Below, piece after piece: positions 36,347 through 47,323 of a stretch of DNA of 53,189 nt. How positions within the stretch are numbered: the first letter of the stretch is position 1; every line of letters starts with the position of its first letter. The notes under the pieces are model-generated. The model did no database searches, was not told the origin of the DNA, and saw nothing but the letters and a program-made list of their open reading frames with translations. A program made the position numbers and the translations under genes. The DNA comes from Glomus cerebriforme (taxonomy: Eukaryota > Glomeromycota > Glomeromycetes > Glomerales > Glomeraceae): positions 208,190-261,378 of the forward strand of contig QKYT01000039.1 of assembly GCA_003550305.1 (NCBI GenBank), given 5' to 3'.

Positions 36347-38275
36347 GTAAGGTTTATTTTTGAAACTTTATTTATGTTTAATCTCAATAATTATTAATTT
36401 TTTTTGTTTTGTTTTGATAAATTCGATTAGTTGACTTTGACAATATTTTCGAAAGACTTGAAGGTATTTTTTATTTAAAATTTATTTTTGATCTGATTTA
36501 ATTCTTATTAGTTTAACATCATATATAAATTTTGCAACAGAGAAATCACAACAAATAGAAGGTAAAGAAGATAACACAATAAGTTGTATTTTCATTTTTT
36601 CTTATTTTGTGATTTTTTAACCTTGTAAAAATTTTAATCATAATTTTATTTGAATGTAGATGATGAGATTATTACATCTAAAAAAATGGAGAAAAAATAT
36701 GTTGATGATATTGCTTACAACAGAATTCACATTGATAATATCAATAAAACAAATCGAATAGTAGCCTCAGATTTTTTCAATGTAGATGGAACTATTAATT
36801 ATGGAATATCAGCTAATACACATGATAAAGTGGAAGAATTGTATAATCTACTCAATAATAATAAAGATAAAATTTATCATGTACTTCAATCACAACCCGT
36901 ATATGCTATAGGGCCCAGCTTTTATAAAGACTATTCTTTTCCTTGCATTACCTGTTGGGTGACAAGTAATTTAGAACAATCAATTTTAGAACAACTTGAA
37001 GAAATATTTGATTATAAGTTCAAAGCAGTAAGCCAAATGATTGAACAAATGGATAGAAGTAATTTATCAAGAGAGAGTAATACTATGGGAGGATTTGAGA
37101 AAAATAACAATTATAATAATGATTATGATAATGGTAGTGGTAGTAGTTATAATGATCATGGTGATGATGATAAAAGTGATAATATTGATAAGGACGGTGA
37201 TGATGGTAATATGAATCATGAGAACAGTGATTGTGATAGGAATATTAATAGTAATAGGGGTAGAGTTGGGGATGGTGGGAATGGTAATGGTAATGGGGAT
37301 AGAGGTGGGGGTGACGGGAATGGTGATGGTGATGGTGATGATGTTAGGAATGGTGGTAATGGGGATGGGGATGGCGATGGGGATGGGGATGGCAATGGTG
37401 GTAATAATGTAAATAATGGTAACAATAAAGGTATCATAATCTCTTCTGTGGTATATACCGAAAAAGATGAAAATACTTTTCAAGACTTTACTATTCGTAT
37501 TAATGTTTATGCAAAATTTGACAAATATAATAAGTTTATTATTAATGTTGATATAATTGAATGTGGAGTGGGTGGATTGCTTAGTGATCAATGGGAACAA
37601 CTTGCAAATGAAGGTGATGGTTATTTTCTTGAATCCCTTAAGATTGAGATTACTCCAACTACAAATATACCTAATAATAGAAATGAGCTGATTTGGCAGG
37701 AATATTTATCTCCAGATGAAAAAAATCGGTCTATTGAACATTTAAGCAATACTGAAAAATCAGCTAGTTTGGAGCTCAGTCAAGTACCAAAATTTGGAGT
37801 TCAAGTCAAACAAGCTAATGGTACTGTAACCACAACAGATGAATGGGAATTGCAGTTGAAAAGTAGTAGTATTACTGGATATAGTTGGTCATATAAAAAA
37901 GAAACCAATAAGCCAAAGCCTAGATTTGTTCCTGGACTTCATGAGTGTAAAGGGAGCATTGTAAGTGAGAAAATGAACGGATTTCATATTACAATAACTC
38001 AGGTATTACACTTTAATTTGAAAATCTTTTCAAAATCAAGATTTAAGACCCCCAAGTTTATGAAGTGTCCTAAAATAGCTCATACTCTCAAAATAACATT
38101 CAATGAGATTGAAAACTTTAACGAGAAATTCGCAGCACTTGATTATCAACATAAGGTAATTGAGAGTCTTAAATTTGATGTCAATGATAAAAACCAAAGA
38201 AATAAGCCTACTAAGACAAATTCTGGTATTATCAATATTGAACGTTCAGTTGTTAATCAAAATAAATCAAAATAG
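34082..38275 (+). CDS. MLKL-like four-helix-bundle pseudokinase with Sel1 repeats and novel C-terminal region (paralogue A)
   Basis: Eight exons: 34082-34534, 34607-35274, 35359-35513, 35599-35899, 35970-36346, 36431-36463, 36541-36561, 36660-38275; 1207 aa. Residues 1-151 are helical and resemble the four-helix-bundle domain of MLKL, the membrane-killing effector of animal necroptosis. A kinase-like domain follows with the VAIK lysine (about 222), HHD instead of HRD (about 309-311, Asp and downstream Asn kept), NFK instead of DFG (about 329), and APE. The missing DFG aspartate predicts a pseudokinase. Two to three Sel1 repeats come next (about 560-660). Two tiny symmetric exons lead to a 538-residue C-terminal region with no domain I recognise: about 150 ordered residues, a Gly/Asp/Asn-rich linker (GNGDGD-type), then a beta-rich block (FGVQVKQANGTVTTTDEWEL). 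Compared with paralogue B, 28 residues are missing after MSD. The family link is by pattern and domain order. Confidence 0.88.
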
Positions 38276-38414
38276 ATAAATTGCTAGCACAAAAATAAAA
38301 TAATTATGTATCATTAAAATTTTATTAATAAATTTTATTATTATCAAATTACAGTATTATAAAATCAAATTACCTCAATAAAATTATTTTTAATAAAATG
38401 ATATTGGTTTTCTT

Positions 38415-38753
38415 AAATTTCTTGGAATTCATTCATATCATTTTTATAAATTAATAATACTTAAAACTGTATAGTGTAAATTTCTTGGTGAATATCCCGG
38501 ATGCTCATTTAAAAGTTCATCAGAGAAAACATATGGGCGAAAAACCATTCAATTGTGAATATCCTGGACGTAAAAAGAAATTTTTCAAAAAAATAAATTG
38601 AAACAATATCAGAGAATACATAACGGTGAAAAACCTTATGAGTGTGAAGCTTGTCATAAAATTTTAGACAATTAACTAACTTACAAGATCATTATAAAAG
38701 GATTCATAAATGGTGCGTTCTTAGAAGATAAATGTCAAAAATTTGCATATTAA
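38415..38753 (+). pseudogene. Decayed copy of the C2H2 zinc-finger gene
   Basis: Near-identical in blocks to 32575-33030, including the short intron, so it arose by DNA duplication and not by retroposition. It is disabled: part of the first finger exon is deleted, the second finger has CEYPGR (a zinc-ligand cysteine lost), single-base losses occur near 38580 and 38660, and an in-frame stop appears in the third finger. The 3' flank also matches unit A. Confidence 0.85.
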
Positions 38754-38959
38754 CATCTCGAAATCATTATTTATTATTTTTTTTTCTCTTATAGTTTATT
38801 TTTAGTATAATATTATTATCAGTCATCTTTAAATCTTTATAATATTTTTATCTTTTAAATTATTTTTATATCATAGAAATTTTTTTTATTGACTCTTTTT
38901 AACAATTTTGTTTTATTTTATTTTTTTATTTTACTTATTTTTAAACTATCATTTTTAAT

Positions 38960-40586
38960 TATTTGAAATGGATGATGCAAGAGAACTCAAAGATATAAAT
39001 GAAAGATATATAAAAATAGAAGAAATAATGGATGGATTAGAAAATATTAAAAATAAAATGAAAGAAGAATTTATAGAAAATTATTATGAAGATAAAGAAA
39101 TAAATTATATAATAGAAGGAAAAAAAGGGATAATGGAAATAAAAAAGATAGGAGATAGAGAAAAAAATGAAATTAAATTTAAAATAAATAGCAAGGACGA
39201 AGAAAAAAATGGTTTAATAGGAATAATAATGGTAATCTTAATGGTTAAAAAAAATGAAAAATGCGAAATTAATATAGATACGAACAAAGTTAATATAAAT
39301 AAGATATTACAAAAAGTAATCAAAACAAAAGAAAGACAGAGTTGGTCGATAAATAATATTAATTATATAAATAAAATAATCGAACTATTAGAAGAATATA
39401 ATATAAATATACAAATAGATGAAATAGAAAAACAAAAACATAAGAAAACGAATAGAAAATGGGAAAGAAACGAAAATCTAGACGAGATTAAAGTAGAAAA
39501 ATGGGTAACAAAATAATCACAAAAAAATTTAACGCATATTGGAAACGTAACATAATAGATTACGATGTTAGAAAAGTAATGAAAGATATAAATCAATTAA
39601 AAAATAAAGCGGAGTGGTTAGTTCAAAATAGAAACAAAGAAATAAGGCTAAATATTGATAAGGAAGAAGTAGATTGGATCAAAACATTTGATTTTATAAT
39701 GTTGAAACAAGAAGAAACTACTATCTATGGAAACCACGACGAAAAACGCGAAGAAGTTACAGAATTAAGAATTTTCTAGAAGATCAACGAACGAATTTAA
39801 ATGTAAAATCGAGAATGAAAATTGGAATCACATATGGGAATGCTTTCAAAACAAAACAACATGATTTGAAATAGTTCAAGACAATATAAAAAGACTAATC
39901 GAAAATTTAACAAAGAAAGACATAAAAGTTAACGAAGAAAAATGGAGCGACAGAATAATAAGAATATTATTGGAAAAATCAACGATAAAAGCGAACCAAC
40001 TAATTATACACGAGTGTATAAAAGGAGTATTCAATAAAAGACTACTGGAAATAGATAATAACAAAGAAATAAAATCAGAAATGATTAAATTAATAGAAGG
40101 AATAGCGATAGGATCAAAAGAAAAAATATGGAACGATAAATGTAATCAAATTAATAATATAGAAAATATACAAACAGTAAAAAAGAAATAATGAGGAAAA
40201 AATGGGATAAAACAAAGAAAAAGAATAATAATAAAGGGGAAAGGGAAACAGACAATCGAAAATCTTAAGAAATAGAATCGGATGAAAAATCAAATCAATT
40301 GGCTCAAAATAATGTTAATAGAATGAATAAAAAATTAATGTCTAGAGTAATAGCGGATAGATACATAGAAATTTTAATTACTAAAAAGGAAAAAGTTAAT
40401 AATATTTGGTCTACAACGTATATTTACGATTTAGAATTTAATAGATAGATTTTATTAGTTTAGTATATATAATATACAGTAGTAACTTTTATAATTATTA
40501 TATTGTATTAACAAAAGCTAATCGGTATATAAAGCTATACTAGGAAGCTGTATGATAATTAAAAATAAAATAAAAAATAAATAAAT
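38960..40586 (+). mobile_element. 5'-truncated LINE insertion with 16-bp target-site duplication
   Basis: A 1.63-kb insertion flanked by perfect 16-bp direct repeats AACTATCATTTTTAAT (38944-38959 and 40587-40602), ending in an A-rich tail (TAAAAAATAAATAAAT). Both features are hallmarks of target-primed reverse transcription. Inside, three broken plus-strand frames (about 38968-39516, 39501-39779, 39880-40191) read like the RNase H-like and C-terminal part of a LINE polyprotein, for example INIDTNKVNINK, NIIDYDVRKVMKDINQ, IIHECIKGVFNKRLLEI. The reverse-transcriptase core is absent, so the copy is dead on arrival. The LINE family is inferred from general resemblance to Rhizophagus elements. Confidence 0.82.
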
Positions 40587-40836
40587 AACTATCATTTTTA
40601 ATATGCAAGATTGAGATAATTTAGCCTTTTACACTTTTGCGGATCACAAGTATAATGACTATAATGACTTGTGCAACAACATTTCACCACGTGTGTTACA
40701 AACAAAAATATTTTAAACCCAATTCAAAACTTTTTTCGGTCTTCATTCTCCGTTTCATTTTTAAGCTCTAAATTCACTCAACTTTTCAATTTATTATTAT
40801 TATTATTATTATTATTTTACATTAAAAAGAAAAAAA

Positions 40837-43238
40837 ATGTCTGATCCAATTTCTCGTGTATCTAACATAGCAACTAATGGCCTTGCAGTAGCGGCAACGG
40901 TATCGAAAGAAGCTTCTGTAGTAGCAGATACTTTAACACCATTTATTCCATTAATATCAGAAATAGCTCATATAGTATCAGATATTATCAAACTTTATCA
41001 AACGGCCGAACATAATAAAAGAATTTGTGGTTCTTTATTATCAAGAGCGACAGCAGCTGAAACTGCTGTTAATATGTTAAAAATTCGTAGACTTGAAAAT
41101 GAAGACGTATTTAAATCAAAAGAATATTATAGGAATTTTCAAAAATTAGTTATAGTAATAGGTAAAATTAAAGATTTTATAGAAGAAGTTTCACAAATTA
41201 AAGGTTTAAGAAAATTTTTAGCAGCAAATTCTATTGAGGAACAATTTCAAAATTTAACTGAAGAATTTGACGGATTAATGCGTGTATTAAATTTTACTTT
41301 GGCCGTACAAAATCAAATTCAAATGGAAGAAGATCAAAAAGTTTTGAAATCTGATGTTAATGAAATGACTAAGGTATGTAATATATAAAAAATAAAATAA
41401 AAAAATAAATTAATTATATACCTATTTTTTCTTCTTTTTCATTTTTTAGTATTTACATACAATTGGAGGCGGTATCGTTAATAATTTGATAGAGATTAGT
41501 GCTTCTTTAGATGATATCACTCAACTTAATATTGCTTGGCAAAAAAAGATTTTACATGATGATGATGATGTTATAAAATCTGCAATTATTAATATAGCAG
41601 AATTACATGATCCTCCTGAAGCGGTAAAAAGAGGAACAAAAGTTCATAAAAAAATTCGTATGGGAGAGGAAGTAGCGATTAAAGAAAAAATTTTAGGAAG
41701 TGATGAAAAGCAACTCGTGAATGATATTTTTAGTCAAGTAGTAATTTTAAAGAAATTAAAAGAATCTCAACATATTCTTCAATTTTATGGTATCGCACAA
41801 GATGCTACTGCAATGTATATGGTAACAGAATGGTGTGAATATGGTAACCTACAAGAATATTATCAAGGTTATGGACCTCTTGATTGGCATAGAAAAACTC
41901 AGCTTGCTGTTGATATCGCTCGTGGTTTAACTTTCTTGCATGCTGTGGCCATTTTACATCACGATATTCGTTCCGAGAATATTCTAATCACCATTCATAA
42001 TCAAGCTAAACTTGCTAATTTTACATTAAGTCGTGGATTTAATGATCCTACTAAAAATATGATGCCTACAATTGATACAGTTAGATGGATGGCACCTGAG
42101 AAATTGAAAGATCATAGAAAAAATCCTTATACAGCCAAATGCGAAATTTATAGGTATAAATCATTTAAAAATTTCCTTTTTATTATTTCGATTTAAATCA
42201 ATTAAATAAATTATTTTTTTTTGTTATAAAGTTTTGGTATGCTATTATGGGAAATTGCAGAGGAAAAATTACCTTTTAATAATGAAAAAGATATATTGGA
42301 AATTAGAAATCTTGTCGTACAACAAAAGATTCGTCCGTCATTCAGCAATAATAATGTTCCAGCAGAATGGGTTAAAATTTCTTATCAAGGTAAATTTATT
42401 TGATCTTTCTATATGATTGATTTGTTTTTTTAAAAAATTATTATTTATAAAATAAATATTTTATTAAAATAGCACTACAGGATAGTCCTGCCGCACGTCC
42501 TCCACTTAAAGATATGTTCATGACGCTTAATCATCTTTATAGAAAATACTCACCTTGTCCTCCAAGACCAAATTTAGCAAAATTACCGACGGACGATGAT
42601 TTACCAAGTGATGATGAAAATGATCTTGCTATCGCTATCGATGATCTTTCTATTAATAATATTTTAACTGTTAGAGAAGCCATATTGGAACATAGAAAGA
42701 GAGATGGTGATAAATTAAAGGCATGGGAAAGTTTTAAATATTATGCTGAAGAATTTAATGATTTTACAGCAAGGTATTAGACCGATTTCTATTTTCTTTC
42801 TTCTTTTTTTTAATGTTAATATTTATTTATTTATTTATGTTTGATAGTTATTGGAAAGGATATTATTTATATTATGGGCTTTGTCCAATTAAAGATCCTT
42901 CAGATTTAGAAGAAAAAAGAGCGAGATTAGAAACAGCTGCTGGATTATTTAAAGCAGCAGCAGATTTTGGGTTACAAGATGCTCAATTAAGATATGGTCA
43001 TTGTTTGTGGTCAGGAGATGGTGTTAAGAAAAGTATTTCAGAAGCAATTAAATATTTTCAATCATCCGCTGATAATGAAAATTCTACTGCCATGTACAAT
43101 ATTGGTAATATTTATTATCACGGTCTTGGTGTAGAAAAAGATGAAGAAAAAGGTATAAAATATTTAAGATTAGCTGCATTAAGGGAACAACCTAAAGCTA
43201 AAGAGATGTGTAAACAGAAGCATATTTCTTTAGTTTAA
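40837..43238 (+). CDS. MLKL-like four-helix-bundle pseudokinase with Sel1 repeats (paralogue B)
   Basis: Five exons: 40837-41373, 41450-42153, 42232-42389, 42473-42773, 42848-43238; 696 aa. The N-terminal 179 residues include an extra 28-residue segment after MSD (Ala/Val-rich, with VSKEASVVAD) that paralogue A lacks, followed by the same helical bundle (IAHIVSDIIKLYQTAEHNKR; later GLRKFLAANSIEEQF). The kinase-like domain keeps VAIK and APE but has HHD for HRD and NFT for DFG, predicting no phosphotransfer. Sel1 repeats close the protein (AQLRYGHCLWSGDG, AMYNIGNIYYHGLGVEKD). The stop comes right after the Sel1 block, so there is no novel C-terminal region. The domain order bundle-pseudokinase equals that of MLKL; the Sel1 addition is distinct. 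A cell-death or self-recognition function is inference. Confidence 0.88.
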
Positions 43239-44155
43239 TAGGATTAAGTATAATGAAATTATATTTATTAATTAAATGTGGTTTTTTTTTCATTATTTTT
43301 TATATGTTTAACATAAATAAATGTATTGTTATATATATTAAAATAAATATAGTAAATCATATTTTTTTAAAGTTAAATTGCTCAATAAATTAATTATCTA
43401 ACCTTATTATTATAGAGAAATTTTTACTTGCCATGTTATCATGGATTCATGACTTCTGTTGGATCAGTGAACGTAAATCGAGCAATCGAGAGATCTGATT
43501 ATTACTTAGTTATATGTGGCGCAGTTTTCTGGTACCTGAGAAATTGGTTGCGATATATCAACAAAATTACATGATTCTGTTTTTCGTGTTCTTGTTGGAT
43601 TCACAAGTTCCGCACGATCTCTTATATTATGCAGTTAGCTGAGACGATACTTCCAGTCCCTCAACTATTTTAGAGTGTTTCGAGAAACTAATAGCTGAAG
43701 TAAAAGAAAAAAAAAGATCCCAGCCTCCAGGAAACTCCTTAAATTTGTAGGAACAACTCTGTGAGCTAGCTCACATAATTTTTAATAAAGCATCTTACCT
43801 ATTTCAATTTTTATTTTTTTTCGATTGTATGAAATATTTTGGGTTTCAGCTTTTCACAAATTCCAATTTCAACCTTAACTAAATTTGTGATAGACCTGGG
43901 GTTAAAATCTAAAAAAATGGAGTCAACGAAGATGAATGATGGAAAATTTCTTTCAAAATAGGATTTTATAAGAATTCAAAAAGGAACATAAGCTAAGTAA
44001 CATAAGCTGAAAGTTCGAAACTAAAAAGTAAGTTCATGTTTTTCATTTTCAACCATTTTCAGATCTAATACAAGTAGTTGCTGAATTAGACAAGCATGAT
44101 AATGAAAGCAAAATCTAACATAATAATTTAGTTTTCAGATTTTAAGAATCTCTTT

Positions 44156-44189
<34 letters not shown>

Positions 44190-44706
44190 TAAGAAAGTAA
44201 TTTTAAAAATACTTATAATTTAATTTTTTTCACTTCGATCACAAACAATCTTATGAATATTTATTAAACAGAGAATTTAGAGTGTAATTTCAATACTTTT
44301 TATTATAACCAAATTACTTTTGAATGATTAGGAAACGTTATTCATTGAAATCGATTCTACTTGCATCTAAATTCATGATGATTGGATTAAGATTCATGGA
44401 GTACGTAAATGGCTAAAAGAATAAACTATTTATCATTCATAATAACTCAATGGACTATTTTTTTTTTTTTTAAGATATAAATATATAATAATAATAATAA
44501 TAAAGGATAAAGTGTCCTGAAATCACATATTCTTAGCTTTATAATGGTATTTTATTTCTCATTTCCTCTGAATCACACTACCACTTTTCATTTGAACAAA
44601 ATAAAATTCTATATGCGAATAATAAACAATAACGAAAAAATTATCATAATGATTTGTAATCAATCTTTAATTAAAATTTCTATTGATAATTTGAATTAAA
44701 AATTAT
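43239..44706. other. Intergenic region
   Basis: About 1.5 kb between convergent genes, with a long poly-T/poly-A junction at about 44151-44188 and an ATA microsatellite near 44486-44502. No coding sequence recognised. Confidence 0.5.
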
Positions 44707-45310
44707 TTATTTTATTTTATGTTCTTCCAAACGATAAACTTTATAATAGATATTTATGTTAATTATAGATTTTTTTTTGTAATATAGACGGAAAAAAAAA
44801 GAAAAAGACTTACGCATTCCAAGAAGTCCACTTCCAGTAATGCCTAATTATGAAAAAAATAAGATACTTTTACTTCAAAAATAAAAAAGAATATAATTCT
44901 AATAAACACCCACCACTGCTAGCAAGTACAAATTTGGCCAAGTTAACTTGTCCTTTTTCTATTTTGACCTGTCTTTTCTCCATATTAACATCCAATTTGG
45001 CTATTTCGTTTTTCACTCCATTAATCACATTTTCAAGCCTGGCGAATTTATTATCAATTTTTTGTTTTAATAAACTACAAAGAAGAAAAAATTTATTATT
45101 ATTTATGAATTATATAATTAACATGATAGTTTAATATATACAAACGTTTGGCTAAAATGTTTAACATTTTTCTATTAGAAAAAAATCAATTAGTTAAATT
45201 TTCACAATCTGAAAACTAAATTTATATTTTAAATCTTATATAATTACTTTGTTGTTATTTTTTGCGTATGTTATAACTGATCTTTGAATAATACGTGATA
45301 CTACAAACAT
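44707..45310 (-). CDS. Small coiled-coil protein with likely mitochondrial presequence
   Basis: Five short exons, none long enough to stand out alone: 45310-45248, 45171-45146, 45074-44914, 44843-44814, 44738-44707; 312 nt, 103 aa, with every junction in frame. The start MFVVSRIIQRSVITYAK is rich in Arg and hydroxylated/hydrophobic residues without acids, typical of an amphipathic mitochondrial targeting helix, followed by KHFSQT (a plausible processing site). Residues about 33-80 form a charged heptad-like coiled coil (KFARLENVINGVKNEIAKL). A short Gly-rich hydrophobic segment GITGSGLLGM comes near the end, then a charged tail. No family recognised. The donor after exon 2 (GTTTGT) is weak. 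Two further splice-like minus-strand segments upstream (about 45672-45684 and 45761-45800) may be 5' UTR exons. Confidence 0.6.
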
Positions 45311-46157
45311 TTTTGCTTTAAAAAAGAAAAATTTTAAAGAAATTTATCAAAGAATTGGTACTATATTTATAGGAAAAAAATTTCTTTTCTCCACATGATT
45401 CACATGATGCAATTGGAGCTTTCTTTCATGTGATATTAACATTATATGTCTTTCTTTCACATGATGCAATTATTATTAAACTATCATAATTATCAATCAA
45501 GGGGTAAAATATGATGCAATTATAAATTATTTATTATATTCTGACTCATTATAGTTAAATTTTATTATTCTAAATCAATCTTGATTGTTTCTTACTCACG
45601 TTTGTAAAACATTTTTTTTTTAAAAAAATAATAATAATAAATTTAAAAGTTTTACTTCACAATGAAACTTACCAATCCAAGAAATCTAAAGACAAACAAA
45701 ATGTTAGTAAATACTTCTTTAAAAAAACTAATAATGGTAAAATTTGCATCGAAACTTACTAAACTAAGCTTCACATCTTCAGTGAGTGATATTTAATTGT
45801 TATTGATTATGTTATAAAGTTTGTTTATCTAAAAATCAGGGGAAATAATCAACAGTAAATATTTATTGTTGATATGGGGATACGTTAAATGAACTTTGGC
45901 CTTATTGCCAAATAAATATATATATACATATTTATTAATAGTCTTTCATTATATAATTTCCAATTTTCTTAAAAAAATTAATGTTTTATTACAATTTTTG
46001 AAGTTAATTTCACTTGAATATTTGTTTTATTACTTTTCATTGCCTTCGTACTTTCCTTTATTTGTTTATGTTTTTTCTCTTTCATCTTTAATTTTGGTCA
46101 TTAATAACATGAAATTCATAGTACTATTTTTTAAACTTTATCACAAATAAAATAAAT
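45311..46157. other. Upstream region of the small mitochondrial-type gene
   Basis: AT-rich. Contains possible non-coding minus-strand exons with GTAAGT-type donors near 45660-45680 and 45750-45762. A hydrophobic 84-codon plus-strand open frame at 45896-46150 lacks coding character. Confidence 0.4.
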
Positions 46158-46420
46158 ATGCGTCTAGTACAGATGTTTCTATCTTCTCCTGTTCTCATTA
46201 CTTCAATTGTTGAAACTGTTAATGACTCTATTCATGTTCTTAATAATGACACACCCGAAACCCTATTGAAATAACAGTCACACTTTCCAAAAGAATTTTC
46301 TTTACTGCGACTGTCCCAAATTCCTTTCCTTCGCTCAAGCAAAAATTCCCAACGGATGCTACGCCCTATATCAAGATCAACAGCACAATTGTTTACTTAA
46401 TATCATCCTTGATGTACAAA
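46158..46420 (+). pseudogene. Possible frameshifted Cys-containing small protein
   Basis: An ATG at 46158 opens a frame (MRLVQMFLSSPVLITSIVE) that resembles a weak signal peptide and stops at about 46275. From about 46277 a different frame becomes coding-like and Cys-rich (NFLYCDCPKFLSFAQAK, then IPNGCYALYQDQQHNC), ending near a potential splice donor CAAA|GTAAAA. Local base composition is less AT-rich than its surroundings. This may be a small secreted protein gene broken by a frameshift, or one with an intron I could not place. Confidence 0.3.
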
Positions 46421-46867
46421 GTAAAAAAATACATACATCAGTAAATTATTTTGTTATTATTGTTCTAATTTTAGATTTCATCATAAATATTCATTTATAT
46501 AATTATATGGACAACTATATAAGATCCTTTAATATGAACTATATATACTATAAATGTAACCATTTTCGTACTTATTGACAAAAATTATCAAATAAATATT
46601 TATTTTGATGAGGAGAAAAATCAAATTATAAAGATCAGAATTTTGAAATTATTTTTAACCAATTATTTTTTAATAAATTTAAAATTTTCATATTAAAATC
46701 AATTCACAAAAATCTACAAATAAATCCTTTTAGCAAGTGCAAATATTTTAGTTATTCATTTCAATTTACTATGATATTTTTATTATTTTACTTATTTCAT
46801 GTAATAAAGTTTATTCAATGGAATGTATGAAAAATGTAATCAAAAAAAATACTGAATGAAAATGATA

Positions 46868-47027
46868 TAGGGATGGCACGTGATTTAAACAAGATGTTTT
46901 AAAAACAATTTAAATCACTTTTTTTTTGTTTAAAACATGATTATAATTATAAAATGCTTAAATTTTTGTTGTAAATATGTATTACGTAGTAAAGGCTATT
47001 AAAATGATTAATGTTTTAACATCCCTA
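46868..47027. mobile_element. Short element with TAGGGATG termini (hAT-like MITE, tentative)
   Basis: Perfect 8-bp terminal inverted repeats TAGGGATG / CATCCCTA bound a 160-bp segment. The flanks AAATGATA and AATGCATA agree at 6 of 8 positions, which could be a decayed 8-bp target-site duplication. The interior folds on TTTAAAC/GTTTTAA blocks. The evidence is suggestive only. Confidence 0.35.
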
Positions 47028-47323
47028 AATGCATATTATGTAAACGGTTTTAATAAAATACAAAATTTCAAAAATTGTACTAATGGTAATGATGTTGATA
47101 AAGATTATTAAAGACACTTGGCTATCATCACAAGAATCTTACAAAGTATTAGAATGTGATATCTTTTGATAGATTTTATAATATTGAATATATTTACAGG
47201 TTTGGCAAAGCAAATTGCAAATTGGATTGATTGATACATATGGAAATAGGTTAATGGGATAATAATAAATTGGTATCATGAAATTCTCGCAGTAAGGGTC
47301 AGGTTATTACATCTTAGGAATGG

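Larger units (their letters stand above)
38384..43220 (+). repeat. Segmental duplication, unit B
   Basis: Counterpart of the unit at 32515-36346: decayed zinc-finger 3' half, spacer, and MLKL-like gene, interrupted by a LINE insertion at 38960-40586. Removing the insertion restores collinearity: the sequence after the LINE (ATGCAAGATT) matches unit A around TGGCAAGATT at about 33307. It lacks the C-terminal exons present downstream of unit A. Confidence 0.78.

Noticed and set aside
37067..37600. Minus-strand frames rich in Ile/Thr/Pro opposite the Gly/Asp/Asn-rich linker
   Set aside because: These are complements of the low-complexity repeat in the plus-strand MLKL-like gene, with no independent signals.
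45896..46150. 84-codon hydrophobic open frame
   Set aside because: Same reason: AT-driven composition without any recognisable feature.
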